In this document: positions 8,333 to 17,231 of the stretch, piece by piece
Layout of the letters: each line of letters starts with the position of its first letter
Position numbering within the stretch: the stretch's first letter is position 1
NCBI RefSeq assembly: GCF_026343945.1
Contig: NZ_JAPKNJ010000001.1
Location: 1,798,001-1,862,000, forward strand
Source: Kaistia algarum
Lineage (GTDB): Bacteria; Pseudomonadota; Alphaproteobacteria; Rhizobiales; Kaistiaceae
Length of the DNA stretch: 64,000 bases
Direction: 5' to 3'
Position numbers and translations under genes: made by a program
The notes under the pieces: generated by a model
The model's input: only the letters and a program-made list of their open reading frames with translations
The model's database searches: none
Told to the model about the DNA's origin: nothing

Positions 8333-9757
8333 ATGGCGAACGCAAAGATCGTCCCGGTCATTCTGGCTGGTGGTTCCGGAACGCGGCTCTGGCCGGTCTC
8401 GCGCGACAGCATGCCGAAGCAGTTCCTGGCTCTCGGCGGAAAGCACACCTTCTATCAGCAGACCCTGCTCCGCGTTCCAGGAGCCAGCGACACCGTCGCG
8501 GCGCCGATCATCGTCACCAGCGAGGATTTCCGCTTCTTCGCGCGCCGCCAGGCGGCGGAACTCGGCATCGACGCGACGATCGTGCTGGAGCCAGCACGGC
8601 GGGATTCCGCAGCCGCGATCTTCACGGCCGCCCAAATCGCCGCCAACCTCTATGGCGAAGATTGCCTGGTCCTGGCGCTCGCCGCCGATCACCTGGTTCC
8701 CGATGTGGAGCTCTTCCGCAATGCGCTGCTCGCAGCCGCCGAGGTGGCGCAGGACGGGTACATCGTCACCTTCGGCATCAAGCCGACCGAGCCGCGCACC
8801 AGCTATGGCTACATCAAGCCGGGTGCAGCGCTCGGCACCGCCGGCGCCTCCCGCGTCGCCTCTTTCGTCGAGAAGCCGGATAGGGAGACGGCCGAACGCT
8901 ATCTCGCCGAAGGCTATCTCTGGAATTCTGGCAATTTCATCTTCCCGGCGTCGCTGATGCTGGCTGAAGCCGAACGCTTCGAGCCTGCGATCCTTGCCGG
9001 TACCACGGCCGCGATCGAGGCTGCCAAGGAGGACATCGGCTTCATCCGCCTCGACAAGGCCGCCTTTGCCACCATCCCCGCCAAGTCCATCGATTATGCG
9101 GTGCTGGAGCGGACCGATAAGGCCGCGGTGATCGAGGGACGCTTCGCCTGGTCGGATATCGGTTCCTGGGACGCGGTACGCGAACTCGGCCCCGTTCTCG
9201 ACGGCGGTAACGTCACGCATGGTCCGGTGTCGCTGCTCGACAGCCATGACGTCTTCATCCATTCGGAGGGTCCGCTCGTCACCGGCATCGGCCTCGAGGG
9301 GATCACCGTCGTCGCCTCGGACGACGCCATCCTCGTCATGCCGTCGAACCGCAGCCAGGACGTCAAGGATCTGGTCGCCGGGCTGAAGGCCGAGAAGCGC
9401 AACGAGGCCAACGAGCACATCCGCATCCATCGCCCGTGGGGCACCTATGAGACGATCTGCCGGGGCGAGCGCTTCCATGTGAAGAAGATCGTCGTCGAGC
9501 CGGGCGCGATCCTGTCGCTGCAGAAGCACCATCACCGTGCCGAGCATTGGGTGATCGTCAAGGGGACGGCCGAGGTCACGCAGGGCGACCGGACCTATAT
9601 CGTCAACGAGAATCAGTCGACCTATCACCCGATCGGCGAGATCCACCGTGTCGCCAATCCGGGCAAGATCCCGCTGGAACTCATCGAGGTCCAGACCGGC
9701 TCCTATCTCGGCGAGGACGACATCGTCCGCTACGAGGACGTCTATAACCGCGCCTAG
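8333..9757 (+). CDS. manC: Mannose-1-phosphate guanylyltransferase / mannose-6-phosphate isomerase (bifunctional)
   Basis: A 474-residue bifunctional type II PMI/GMP enzyme. The nucleotidyltransferase domain (about 1-290) has GGSGTRLWP at 13-21 and FVEKPDRETAERY. The C-terminal cupin (about 360-474) has RPWGTYETICRGERFHVKK and LQKHHHRAEHWVIVKGTAEV, with the metal-binding histidines of the isomerase. It makes GDP-mannose from fructose-6-phosphate-derived mannose phosphates for exopolysaccharide or LPS. The ATG at 8333 follows AGAGGA. No polysaccharide genes adjoin it, and a strong terminator lies 7 bp after the stop. Confidence 0.93.
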   Translation: MANAKIVPVILAGGSGTRLWPVSRDSMPKQFLALGGKHTFYQQTLLRVPGASDTVAAPIIVTSEDFRFFARRQAAELGIDATIVLEPARRDSAAAIFTAAQIAANLYGEDCLVLALAADHLVPDVELFRNALLAAAEVAQDGYIVTFGIKPTEPRTSYGYIKPGAALGTAGASRVASFVEKPDRETAERYLAEGYLWNSGNFIFPASLMLAEAERFEPAILAGTTAAIEAAKEDIGFIRLDKAAFATIPAKSIDYAVLERTDKAAVIEGRFAWSDIGSWDAVRELGPVLDGGNVTHGPVSLLDSHDVFIHSEGPLVTGIGLEGITVVASDDAILVMPSNRSQDVKDLVAGLKAEKRNEANEHIRIHRPWGTYETICRGERFHVKKIVVEPGAILSLQKHHHRAEHWVIVKGTAEVTQGDRTYIVNENQSTYHPIGEIHRVANPGKIPLELIEVQTGSYLGEDDIVRYEDVYNRA

Positions 9758-9763
9758 CGCGAG

Positions 9764-9793
9764 AAGCGGCCGGCGCTGCTGCGCCGGCCGCTT
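9764..9793. terminator. Bidirectional intrinsic terminator between manC and the hydroxyacid dehydrogenase
   Basis: A perfect 13-bp inverted repeat, AAGCGGCCGGCGC (9764-9776) and GCGCCGGCCGCTT (9781-9793), with a 4-nt loop, followed by TTTC. It lies between the two convergent genes and can serve both strands. Confidence 0.8.
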
Positions 9794-9799
9794 TCACGA

Positions 9800-10666
9800 T
9801 CATTTCTCCAGTCGGGCAATGAGGCTCGACGTATCCCAACGCTTCCCGCCCATCGCCTGCACATCGGCATAGAACTGGTCGACCAGCGCCGTCATCGGCA
9901 GCTTGGCGCCGTTGGTCCGCGCCTCGTCGAGGCAGATGCCGAGATCCTTGCGCATCCAGTCGACGGCGAAACCGAAGTCGAACTTGCCGGCATTCATCGT
10001 CTTGTAGCGGTTCTCCATCTGCCAGGACTGGGCCGCGCCCTTGGAGATCACCTCGACCACCGCCTCGACGTCAAGCCCGGCGCGCTTGCCAAAATGCAGC
10101 GCCTCGGCGAGACCCTGCACGACGCCGGCAATGCAGATCTGGTTCATCATCTTGGCGAGCTGGCCTGATCCGACCGGACCCAGGAGACTGCAGGCGCGGG
10201 CATAGCTGCGGATGACAGGCTCCACGGCCGCGAAATATCCCGCCTCGCCGCCGCACATCACCGTCAGCGCGCCATTCTCGGCGCCCGCCTGGCCGCCCGA
10301 GACCGGCGCATCGACAAAGCCGGCGCCGATTGCCAGGGCCGCGGCATGGAGTTCGCGCGCAACATCGGCAGAAGCCGTCGTGTGATCGACGAAAACCGCG
10401 CCCTTGGCGAGACCCGCGAAGGCCCCATCCGGCCCGATCGTCACCTGGCGCAGATCATCGTCATTGCCGACACAGCAAAAGACGATTTCCTGTCCGAGCG
10501 CCGCCTCGCGCGGCGTGGCGGCAAAGCGACCGCCATGCTCGCCGACCCAACGCTCAGCCTTGGCCAAGGTCCGGTTATAGACGGTCACCTCGTGACCCGC
10601 CGCCTTCAGGTGCCTAGCCATGGGATAACCCATCACGCCAAGCCCGAGAAACGCCACTTTCGCCAT
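9800..10666 (-). CDS. Beta-hydroxyacid dehydrogenase, 3-hydroxyisobutyrate dehydrogenase family
   Basis: A 288-residue NAD(P)-dependent dehydrogenase. It has GLGVMGYPMARHL near the N-terminus, the substrate motif DAPVSGGQAGAENG at about 117 and the catalytic lysine in GSGQLAKMMNQ. The family covers 3-hydroxyisobutyrate dehydrogenase, tartronate semialdehyde reductase and L-threonate dehydrogenase, and sequence alone does not separate these. I start at 10666 because the Rossmann fold begins there. It is a single gene, convergent with manC and sharing its terminator. A link to the denD/otnI pair 4 kb away is conceivable but not shown. Confidence 0.85.
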   Translation of the reverse strand: MAKVAFLGLGVMGYPMARHLKAAGHEVTVYNRTLAKAERWVGEHGGRFAATPREAALGQEIVFCCVGNDDDLRQVTIGPDGAFAGLAKGAVFVDHTTASADVARELHAAALAIGAGFVDAPVSGGQAGAENGALTVMCGGEAGYFAAVEPVIRSYARACSLLGPVGSGQLAKMMNQICIAGVVQGLAEALHFGKRAGLDVEAVVEVISKGAAQSWQMENRYKTMNAGKFDFGFAVDWMRKDLGICLDEARTNGAKLPMTALVDQFYADVQAMGGKRWDTSSLIARLEK

Positions 10667-10817
10667 AGGATCCGCTCCGTCGCCTCGTTCCGTTTGAAAT
10701 CGAGGCAGTAGCGGCCGCACCCGTCCTCGGCAAGCGGTGAGTGGGGTCCAAAGGATCGATTTGCCGGATCGTGCGTTGGATCATCACCCGCGATGCGGAC
10801 AACAGAAGGAGGGTGTC

Positions 10818-11090
10818 ATGAGTTTCGTCGATGTACCCACGACAACCGTCATCGAACGCGAGATCGATCCGGCGCTTGCCGACAAGATGGAAGCTGGCCG
10901 CCTGAACGGCTCCAGCCGCCTTGCCACGTTGCGCGAGGAACGTTCACTTTCCGCCACCGATCTCGCCCGGCTTGCGGGCCTTTCCCATGACGAGATCATC
11001 GCATTCGAGAGCGGCAAGCCGCTCGGCGCGATGGAACTCCACGCGATCGCCGCCGCGCTCGACGTGCCCGCCGACATGCTGGTGGATTGA
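10818..11090 (+). CDS. Small XRE-family helix-turn-helix protein
   Basis: A 90-residue protein with a Cro/CI-type HTH over residues about 35-88: LATLREERSLSATDLARLAG, then LSHDEIIAFESGKPLGAMEL and AALDVPADML. The N-terminal 30 residues have no known domain. The ATG at 10818 follows an excellent AAGGAGGG at 10806-10813. It is probably a DNA-binding regulator of unknown target. A tiny candidate gene follows 24 bp later. Confidence 0.8.
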   Translation: MSFVDVPTTTVIEREIDPALADKMEAGRLNGSSRLATLREERSLSATDLARLAGLSHDEIIAFESGKPLGAMELHAIAAALDVPADMLVD

Positions 11091-11114
11091 GAGCAAGGAT
11101 AAGGGGGACCATGC

Positions 11115-11255
11115 TTGCCTGCCGGGCCGTTGCTATTCCCCAAGGGCCAGGCGAGCAATATCCTCGACTTCATGCAGGAGACGGATATCAGCGCGTTGGC
11201 TGCGGATTTGCATGCGCTCGGCGAGCAATTGGCGGAGCAGGGCGTCGAGGTGTGA
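11115..11255 (+). CDS. Candidate 46-residue small protein with TTG start
   Basis: A short reading frame beginning with TTG at 11115, six bases after AAGGGGGA (11101-11108), and ending TGA at 11253. It would encode a peptide with PLLFPKGQASNILDFMQET and then an amphipathic helix ISALAADLHALGEQLAEQG. Third codon positions are mostly G or C, as in the neighbouring genes. It follows the XRE gene by 24 bp, so co-transcription is plausible. I do not recognise the family. The overlapping frame from the ATG at 11111 is cysteine- and arginine-rich and looks non-coding. Confidence 0.4.
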   Translation: MPAGPLLFPKGQASNILDFMQETDISALAADLHALGEQLAEQGVEV

Positions 11256-11279
11256 CCGATCCTTGTCGAAGCGAGGTCG

Positions 11280-12248
11280 CTAGTTTCCGTGGCGAATCTT
11301 GGGGGTTCGCAATCCCGACCAGGCGGCGTTGATCTCGGCGCCGACGAGAATGACGAGGGCGGTGAACCAGAGCCAGAGCAGGAAGATCACCGCGCCGCCG
11401 AGGGAGCCGTAGGTGGCGTCGTAGATTGCGATCCGCGTCACGTAGAACGAGAACAGCGAGCAGCCCGGAAGCCAGATCAGGGTCGCCGCCAGCGCGCCGG
11501 GAAGCATCCGGCGCGCGCGGCGCCAGGGTCCGCCCGGCTTTCTGTGCGGCACGAAGAAGTAGATCGTCGAGATCGAGCAGAATGCCAGGAGCGCCAGGAT
11601 CGGCCATCGCACCAGGAGGAAGGCCGTCGCGCTGGCATGGCGGATGTCGAGCAAGGACAGGGCAACCGGCAGGGCCGCGATCGCCGTCAGCGCCAGGACG
11701 GCGAAGATGACGGCACCAAGGGTGAGCGCCAGGGAGATGCCGATCGAGACGAGAATGTTCCGATCGTCCTTGACCTCATAGGCAAAGTTCACGCCGCTCA
11801 TCAGCGCCGCGATCCCGGCGCGGGAACTCCACAGCGCTATCGCGAAGCCGATCAGAAGGCCGGCATTGAGCTTTGCCGGCTCTTTTCCGGCAAGTTCCGT
11901 CAGCATGTCCAGAACGATCGGACGCGCTTCTTCGGGAAGGACCGATGCGATCTGGCTGGCGCGCTGCGACACACCGGTCAGGTCGAACAGCATGCCATAG
12001 ATGGAAATGAAGATCGCTAGCGCGGGAAAGACCGCGAGAAAGCCATAGAAGGCGACGCCAGCGGCGATCAGCGCGTCATCATGGGCGATGAAGCGCTTCA
12101 CCACGGTCGTGAACAGCTTCCAGGCTGTGAGATGAGGGGGGCGGCTGGTCCGCGTAAGGGCCCCGAACGGAGCGTCCAGCTTCGAAGTGCCGGGCTCCGA
12201 CGCGGCGCGCTGATGGGAGGCGCTTGAACTCAGGTTCGCGTCCTTCAT
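11280..12248 (-). CDS. YihY/BrkB-family inner membrane protein
   Basis: A 322-residue polytopic protein. After a 45-residue polar N-terminus come the family motif DDALIAAGVAFYGFLAVFPA and five or six hydrophobic segments, with GSLGGAVIFLLWLWFTALVI near the end. YihY/BrkB proteins were once called RNase BN, but that activity belongs to another enzyme; their real function is uncertain, with transport suggested. It lies next to a DUF883-like membrane-anchored protein on the same strand, 101 bp apart. Membrane location is clear. Confidence 0.88.
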   Translation of the reverse strand: MKDANLSSSASHQRAASEPGTSKLDAPFGALTRTSRPPHLTAWKLFTTVVKRFIAHDDALIAAGVAFYGFLAVFPALAIFISIYGMLFDLTGVSQRASQIASVLPEEARPIVLDMLTELAGKEPAKLNAGLLIGFAIALWSSRAGIAALMSGVNFAYEVKDDRNILVSIGISLALTLGAVIFAVLALTAIAALPVALSLLDIRHASATAFLLVRWPILALLAFCSISTIYFFVPHRKPGGPWRRARRMLPGALAATLIWLPGCSLFSFYVTRIAIYDATYGSLGGAVIFLLWLWFTALVILVGAEINAAWSGLRTPKIRHGN

Positions 12249-12349
12249 TCACCACCCCGATCGATCGTCGCGACGCGCTTGTCGGTCTCTTATTGCCTAC
12301 TAGCCGGCTTCCGGCTCGAAGAGCAAGTTTCACCGTCCGGCCGTGCCGA

Positions 12350-12670
12350 TCAGCGGCGGCGCGAGAGCGCCCAGCCCAGCAGCGATCCACCGACGAGGGC
12401 TGTCGCGGCCACCAGAGCGATGGCGAGACCCGGACGCGCCGTCGCCTCGCGCGCGATCGCCTTGCCGAAGGCGCCCGCGTCGCGCTCGCCCTGCTTGAAC
12501 CGGCGCTCGGCCTCATCCGCCAGATCGTGGAAGACGCTGCGATAAGTTTCGCCGGCCTCGCTGGCCTGCCTTACGCCCTCATGTGCCGCGCGCCTGGCGC
12601 GGGTCGAGGCGGTGCTAGCCGCGGACTTGACCGCCTCGGCAGCGGAATCGAGCGTTGCGGTGCGTGCCAT
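12350..12670 (-). CDS. DUF883/ElaB-like tail-anchored small protein
   Basis: A 106-residue protein. Residues about 8-75 are alanine-, arginine- and glutamate-rich and helical. Residues about 78-103 form one membrane helix (ATARPGLAIALVAATALVGG) followed by LLGWALSRRR. This layout matches ElaB/YqjD/DUF883 proteins, C-terminally anchored inner-membrane proteins that bind ribosomes in stationary phase in E. coli. The ATG at 12668-12670 follows GGAGG, better than the upstream in-frame start at 12685. Its role here is inferred from the architecture only. Confidence 0.7.
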   Translation of the reverse strand: MARTATLDSAAEAVKSAASTASTRARRAAHEGVRQASEAGETYRSVFHDLADEAERRFKQGERDAGAFGKAIAREATARPGLAIALVAATALVGGSLLGWALSRRR

Positions 12671-12734
12671 GGTCGGAACCTCCAAACGTTGTGTCGACGA
12701 AACAACGCGGCGGACCGGAAAGGGTTGCGCTCCC

Positions 12735-12938
12735 CTATTCAGCGCGGAGCAGACTCATGCCTTCGTCGGTCAGCGTGTAGCCAGCGACGCGGGTCTTGAC
12801 GAGGCCGAGCTCGATAAGACGCTGCACGGCCTTGCCGTTCAGCCCGACATAGGGGCCGGGACGCGAGACGCGGACCAGCATCTTCAGTTCGATCGCCGAG
12901 AGATCGGCCTTGGTGAGGGCGGGCTTGGCATCGGTCAT
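12735..12938 (-). CDS. Small conserved-looking winged-helix-like hypothetical protein
   Basis: A 67-residue protein with the pattern of a short winged helix: IELKMLVRVSRPGPYVGLNG, AVQRLIELGLVKTRVAG and YTLTDEGMSLL. The last motif resembles the wing of MarR- or PadR-like folds. AAGGAAA precedes the ATG. I do not recognise the family. It is encoded between the DUF883-like gene and the M3 peptidase, all on the minus strand but with separate gaps. Confidence 0.6.
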   Translation of the reverse strand: MTDAKPALTKADLSAIELKMLVRVSRPGPYVGLNGKAVQRLIELGLVKTRVAGYTLTDEGMSLLRAE

Positions 12939-13024
12939 GTCGGCGTTTCCTTTCGTTGAAAGCCGCGCAAGATGGCCCTTCTGGCCACGGGGTCAAGCGG
13001 AAAGCATATTCCACGGCCCCGCGC

Positions 13025-15091
13025 TCAGACGGCGGTCTCCATCAGGCCACGCTTTTCGAGCAGCGCCTCCGGGTCGGGGTCACGGCCGCGGAAGGCGCGA
13101 TAGGCTTCGTCGGGCCGGCGGCGATTGCCGGCTGAATAGACGAATTCCTTGAGACGGCCGGCGACTTCCGGATCGAACACGTCGCCCACCTCCTCGAAGG
13201 CCTTGAACCCATCGGCGTCGAGCGTTTCGGACCAGAGATAGCTGTAATAGGCGGAGGAATAGCCGTCTCCGGCGAAGACATGCTGGAAATGCGGCGTGCG
13301 GTGGCGCATCGCCATCGCCGCGGGCATGCCGATCTCGTCCAGTACCTTCTTCTCGAAGGCGACGGCATCCAGATTGCCGCCATCCGGCAGCAGATGCATT
13401 TCCAGATCGACCAGCGCCGAGGCGACATATTCGACGGTCGCGAAGCCCTGGTTGAAGGTACGGCTGGCCTTCAGGCGGCCGAGAAGTTCGGCCGGCATCG
13501 GTTCGCCGGTACGATAGTGGACGGCGAAGCGCTCCAGGATTTCCGGCCGCTCGAACCAGTGCTCATAGAGCTGCGAGGGAAACTCGACAAAATCGCGGCT
13601 GACGCTGGTGCCGCCGAGCAGCGGATAGGTGACGTTGGACAAGAGGCCGTGCAGCCCGTGGCCGAATTCGTGGAACAGGGTGCGGGCATCGTCGAAGGAG
13701 AGCAGCGTGGGCTCGCCATCGGCTCCCTTGGCGAAGTTCATCACATTGACGATGATCGGCCGGATGTCGCCGGCGAGCTTTTCCTGGCCGCGATAACCGC
13801 TCATCCAGGCGCCGCTGCGCTTCGAGGACCGGGCGAAATAGTCGCCGAGGAAAATGCCGGTGAGCGAGCCGTCGCGGTCGCGAACCTCGAAGACGCGCAC
13901 ATCGGGGTGATAGGCCGGGATATCGAAGCGCTCGGTGAAGGTGACGCCGAAAAGCCGCGTTGCCGTATCGAAGGCCGCCTCGATCACCTTGCCGAGCTGC
14001 AAATAGGGCTTCAGGCCGCTCTCGTCCAAATCGAACTCGGCCTTGCGGCGGCGCTCGGAATAATAGCGCCAGTCCCAGGCGGCGATGTCGAAATCCGCCC
14101 CCTCGGCTTTCGCGAGCGCCTGCAGTGCTTCGCGCTCAGTAATCGCCCGCTCGCGGGCCGGTGTCCAGACCGATCGAAGCAGTCCCATCGCCGCATCGGG
14201 CGTCTTCGCCATCGAATCGTCGAGGCGGAAATGGGCAAAGGTCGGATAGCCGAGGAGGCGGGCCATTTCGGCGCGCAGCGCGATCGTCTCGGCGATGATG
14301 CCGCGATTGTCGGTTGCACCGGCCTCGCCCCGCGACGTCCAGGCGGCAAAGGCCTTTTCGCGCAGGTCGCGCCGCGCCGAGAATTGCAGGAACGGCTCGA
14401 TCGAGGAACGAGAGAGGGTGATGACGTATTTTCCGGGAAGGTCGCGGTCCTTCGCGGCCTGGGCGGCCGAGGCTATCAGGAAGTCCGGCAGGCCGGCCAG
14501 GTCCTCCCCCGCCTCCAGCACCAGCTTCCAGCTTTTCTCATCGGCCAGCACGTTTTGACCGAAACTCGTGCCGATCGTGGCAAGGCGCTCGGATATGGCG
14601 GCGATGCGGGACTTCGTTTCCGCGGGCAGGCCGGCGCCGGAGCGGACGAAGGCAGTGTGGTAGCGGTCGAGGACGCGCGCCTGCTCCTCGCTCAAGCCGG
14701 CGAAGCCCGCCTTGAACAGGGTATCGATCCGGGCGAAGAGCGCGTCGTCGAGATAGATCGCGCTGTAGTGGCGGGAGAGTTTCGGCGCGATCTCGGTCTC
14801 GATCGCATCCAGCTCGTCATTGGTGTTCGCACCGGTCAGGTTGAAGAACACAGAAGCGACGCGGTCGAGCGAACGGCCGGAGAGTTCAAACGCGTCGATC
14901 GTATTGGCGAAGGTCGGCGGCTCGGGATTTTCGATGATCGCCGCGATGTCGCGGCTGTGCTCGGCAAGCGCCGCCTCGAAAGCCGGCCGGTAATGCGCAT
15001 TGGCGATTTGCGCGAAAGGCGGCACGCCGAATGGGGTCGTCCAGGAATCGAGCAGGGGATTGGTCTCGATCGGCGGATTGGCGGCGGTCAT
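13025..15091 (-). CDS. dcp: M3-family peptidyl-dipeptidase (Dcp-like)
   Basis: A 688-residue zinc metallopeptidase, the length of E. coli Dcp. The zinc motif HEFGH is at 474-478 with the third ligand Glu503 in SRDFVEFPSQLYEHW, as in the Dcp branch of family M3. Dcp removes dipeptides from the C-termini of peptides and takes part in peptide turnover in the cytoplasm or periplasm. No signal peptide is visible, so a cytoplasmic place is likely. Oligopeptidase A is the main alternative. It is divergent from the PfkB kinase. Confidence 0.9.
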   Translation of the reverse strand: MTAANPPIETNPLLDSWTTPFGVPPFAQIANAHYRPAFEAALAEHSRDIAAIIENPEPPTFANTIDAFELSGRSLDRVASVFFNLTGANTNDELDAIETEIAPKLSRHYSAIYLDDALFARIDTLFKAGFAGLSEEQARVLDRYHTAFVRSGAGLPAETKSRIAAISERLATIGTSFGQNVLADEKSWKLVLEAGEDLAGLPDFLIASAAQAAKDRDLPGKYVITLSRSSIEPFLQFSARRDLREKAFAAWTSRGEAGATDNRGIIAETIALRAEMARLLGYPTFAHFRLDDSMAKTPDAAMGLLRSVWTPARERAITEREALQALAKAEGADFDIAAWDWRYYSERRRKAEFDLDESGLKPYLQLGKVIEAAFDTATRLFGVTFTERFDIPAYHPDVRVFEVRDRDGSLTGIFLGDYFARSSKRSGAWMSGYRGQEKLAGDIRPIIVNVMNFAKGADGEPTLLSFDDARTLFHEFGHGLHGLLSNVTYPLLGGTSVSRDFVEFPSQLYEHWFERPEILERFAVHYRTGEPMPAELLGRLKASRTFNQGFATVEYVASALVDLEMHLLPDGGNLDAVAFEKKVLDEIGMPAAMAMRHRTPHFQHVFAGDGYSSAYYSYLWSETLDADGFKAFEEVGDVFDPEVAGRLKEFVYSAGNRRRPDEAYRAFRGRDPDPEALLEKRGLMETAV

Positions 15092-15199
15092 GCGTATCTC
15101 CGGGCGGGGCGTCGAAGCGAGAGATGGCGCGAAGCGATGGCGCGTTCAAGGCAATTGCACACGGCGCCGCTTATCGCCCGTCATAATCGGCCCTATAGG

Positions 15200-16126
15200 A
15201 TGACGCCACCGCAGTACGAATCGAGCCAACCCATGCCTTCCTCCGAAGCCAAGCCGCGTGTCCTCGTCATCGGCGACGTCATGACCGACGTCATCGTCCG
15301 GCCTGAGGGACCGATTGTGCTCGGCTCGGACCGCCGCGCGAAGATCGACCTCCACCCGGGCGGCTCCGCCTCCAACCAGGCGGCCTGGCTGGCGCATTTC
15401 GGCGTGCCGGTCGCGCTGGTCGGCCGCGTCGGCCAGAGCGATCTCGCCCAGCAGGAGGCACAGTTCCGCGCCGTCGGCATCACGCCGCTGCTCTCCGGCG
15501 ACGAGACGCGCGGCACCGGCATGCTGATCAACATCATCTCGCCGGATGGCGAACGCTCCTTCCTGACCGATCGGGGCGCCAACTTGGCCTTCTCCGGCCG
15601 CGACCTGCCGCTGTCGCTGCTGGCCGGTCTCGATCTCGTCCATGTCTCGGGCTATGCGCTGTTCGCGCCCGGACCGCGCGCGGCGGTGATGTCCTTTATC
15701 GCCGTGGCCCGATCGCGCGGCATCACCGTCACCGTCGATCCAGCTTCGGTCGGCTTCCTCGAGGAGGTCGGACCCGACAATTTCCTCGGCTGGACCCATG
15801 ACGCGACGATCCTGTTCCCCAATGCCGAGGAGGCCGCCTGTCTATCCGGCCGGCGCGATCCGATGGAGCAGATCCGATTCTTGACCGATCGCTACGGCGT
15901 CGTCGCGATCAAGCGCGGTGCCGAGGGCGCGGAGGTGGCAACGTCTGCCGTGCGGCTTCGCGCCGCGCCGCCCACGGTCGAGGTCGTGGACACCACGGGA
16001 GCCGGCGACGCGTTCCTCGCCGGCTTCCTGGCGGCCCGCCTCGCCGGCGCTGGTCTGGAAGCTTGCCTTGCCAAGGCGGTCGATGCCGGCGCCAGGGCGA
16101 CGACGAGGTTGGGCGGGCGGCCGTAA
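15200..16126 (+). CDS. PfkB-family carbohydrate kinase
   Basis: A 308-residue ribokinase-like kinase. It has VLVIGDVMTDVIVRPEGPIV, the PfkB signature HPGGSASNQAAWLAHFG and, near residues 264-270, the catalytic DTTGAGDAFLAGF with the general-base aspartate. The sugar is unknown; loop sequences do not clearly match ribokinase or KdgK. Two starts are possible: ATG at 15200, directly after a TATAGG and lacking a ribosome binding site, and ATG at 15233. I keep the longer form with low certainty. It is convergent with the unrecognised gene at 16140. Confidence 0.85.
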   Translation: MTPPQYESSQPMPSSEAKPRVLVIGDVMTDVIVRPEGPIVLGSDRRAKIDLHPGGSASNQAAWLAHFGVPVALVGRVGQSDLAQQEAQFRAVGITPLLSGDETRGTGMLINIISPDGERSFLTDRGANLAFSGRDLPLSLLAGLDLVHVSGYALFAPGPRAAVMSFIAVARSRGITVTVDPASVGFLEEVGPDNFLGWTHDATILFPNAEEAACLSGRRDPMEQIRFLTDRYGVVAIKRGAEGAEVATSAVRLRAAPPTVEVVDTTGAGDAFLAGFLAARLAGAGLEACLAKAVDAGARATTRLGGRP

Positions 16127-16139
16127 CCGCTCGTCTGCG

Positions 16140-17189
16140 TCAATCGGGGAAGAGCGCCCGGACGCGCGCGGCGCGCCGCTGGGTCTTGCGGGTCTTCAGC
16201 ATCATCTTCACAAAGCGGCGCACCTTCTGGAAAAGCGGCAGCTCGCTATCGTCTTCGCGTGCATCCAGCCATTTGGCGATCGTGAGCGCTTCGGCCGTGT
16301 GCGAGAAGATCTGGCGCACGAAACGCGCGATGACGGGATCGTTCAGATCGACCTTCACCGCATCGGAGGGCTTGGTCTCGATCTTGGTAAGCCAGAGGCT
16401 CATATAGACGGCGGCATCCTTGATGCTGCGCTCGCTCGCCGGCTGGAACGGGCCGCCCAGATAGCCTTCGAGGCCCTTGAGGAACGCATCCGCGCGCGGC
16501 CGGCTGGCCCTCCAGCGCGTCGCATGGGCAATGGCGGCAAACACCGCCTTTTCACGCAGCCCCTGATACTCGACCTTGTTCCAGCGCGCCGGATGGATCT
16601 CATGCAGCAGGAAGGGCGCCGGCACGAATTCCACCTCGCGGTGAAGCGAGGCGACGACCGGGATCAGAACATCCCAATAGGGCGTTCCAAGCTGGAAGGC
16701 GCAGACATCGGGATCGGCAGCAAGCTCGGCGAGGGCGCCGGCCGAGAAGAAGAGACCGTCGATGCCGCGATTATAGCTGCCGATGACGCTCGACCCCGAG
16801 GAGGAGACGTCGAGGCGGCGGGCCAGCAGCACCTTGCCCGGCTGGTTGAGGATCACCGAGGCGGCGTCGCAGCGGAGCATGAAGATGTCGGCATTGACGA
16901 TCGCACCAGGCGCATCGCCGAAATAGGCGAAGAGGGGCTCGAAATTCGGGCCGTATTTGTTCGGATAGACCCCGCCGGGCGGCACTTCGCGGATCTCGAC
17001 AGTCGGATAGCCCTTGATCCCGGCCGCTTCGCCCTCACGATTGATCGAGACGACGCGGAAGCCGTTCGCCTCGAAGGATTGAACCGCGTCGGCAATGGTC
17101 AGGCCGACGCGGGAGAGTTGGCGTGCTTCGTCATCGCCACCGAAGCGCGGCGGGATCGAGGTCACGAGGACGATTGTGTCGCTCGTCAT
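16140..17189 (-). CDS. Unrecognised 349-residue protein, possibly glycosyltransferase-like
   Basis: I do not recognise this family. The start TIVLVTSIPPRFGGDDEARQ followed by LTIADAVQSFEANGFRVVSI suggests an alpha/beta nucleotide-sugar type fold, and NADIFMLR near residue 105 could stand in for a DxD-like motif of GT-A glycosyltransferases. The C-terminal third is basic and helical (MMLKTRKTQRRAARVRALF). No signal peptide or membrane segment is seen. I start at 17189, where GGGGG lies about 10 bp upstream. A nucleoside hydrolase lies upstream on the same strand, 42 bp away, so the two may share a transcript. Normal codon use suggests a resident gene. Confidence 0.6.
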   Translation of the reverse strand: MTSDTIVLVTSIPPRFGGDDEARQLSRVGLTIADAVQSFEANGFRVVSINREGEAAGIKGYPTVEIREVPPGGVYPNKYGPNFEPLFAYFGDAPGAIVNADIFMLRCDAASVILNQPGKVLLARRLDVSSSGSSVIGSYNRGIDGLFFSAGALAELAADPDVCAFQLGTPYWDVLIPVVASLHREVEFVPAPFLLHEIHPARWNKVEYQGLREKAVFAAIAHATRWRASRPRADAFLKGLEGYLGGPFQPASERSIKDAAVYMSLWLTKIETKPSDAVKVDLNDPVIARFVRQIFSHTAEALTIAKWLDAREDDSELPLFQKVRRFVKMMLKTRKTQRRAARVRALFPD

Positions 17190-17231
17190 CAAATCTGCCC
17201 CCAAGAGCGCGCGCCGCGCCCGCGATGCGCC

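Noticed and set aside
11111-11332. ATG-started frame in the gap after the XRE gene
   Set aside because: Its product is rich in Cys and Arg, the ATG is too close to the ribosome site, and it runs into the yihY 3' end. The TTG frame at 11115 looks better.
13280-16126. A 948-codon open frame on the plus strand over the Dcp gene and the PfkB gene
   Set aside because: Only the end from 15200 carries PfkB motifs. The rest is antisense to dcp, an open frame caused by high GC.
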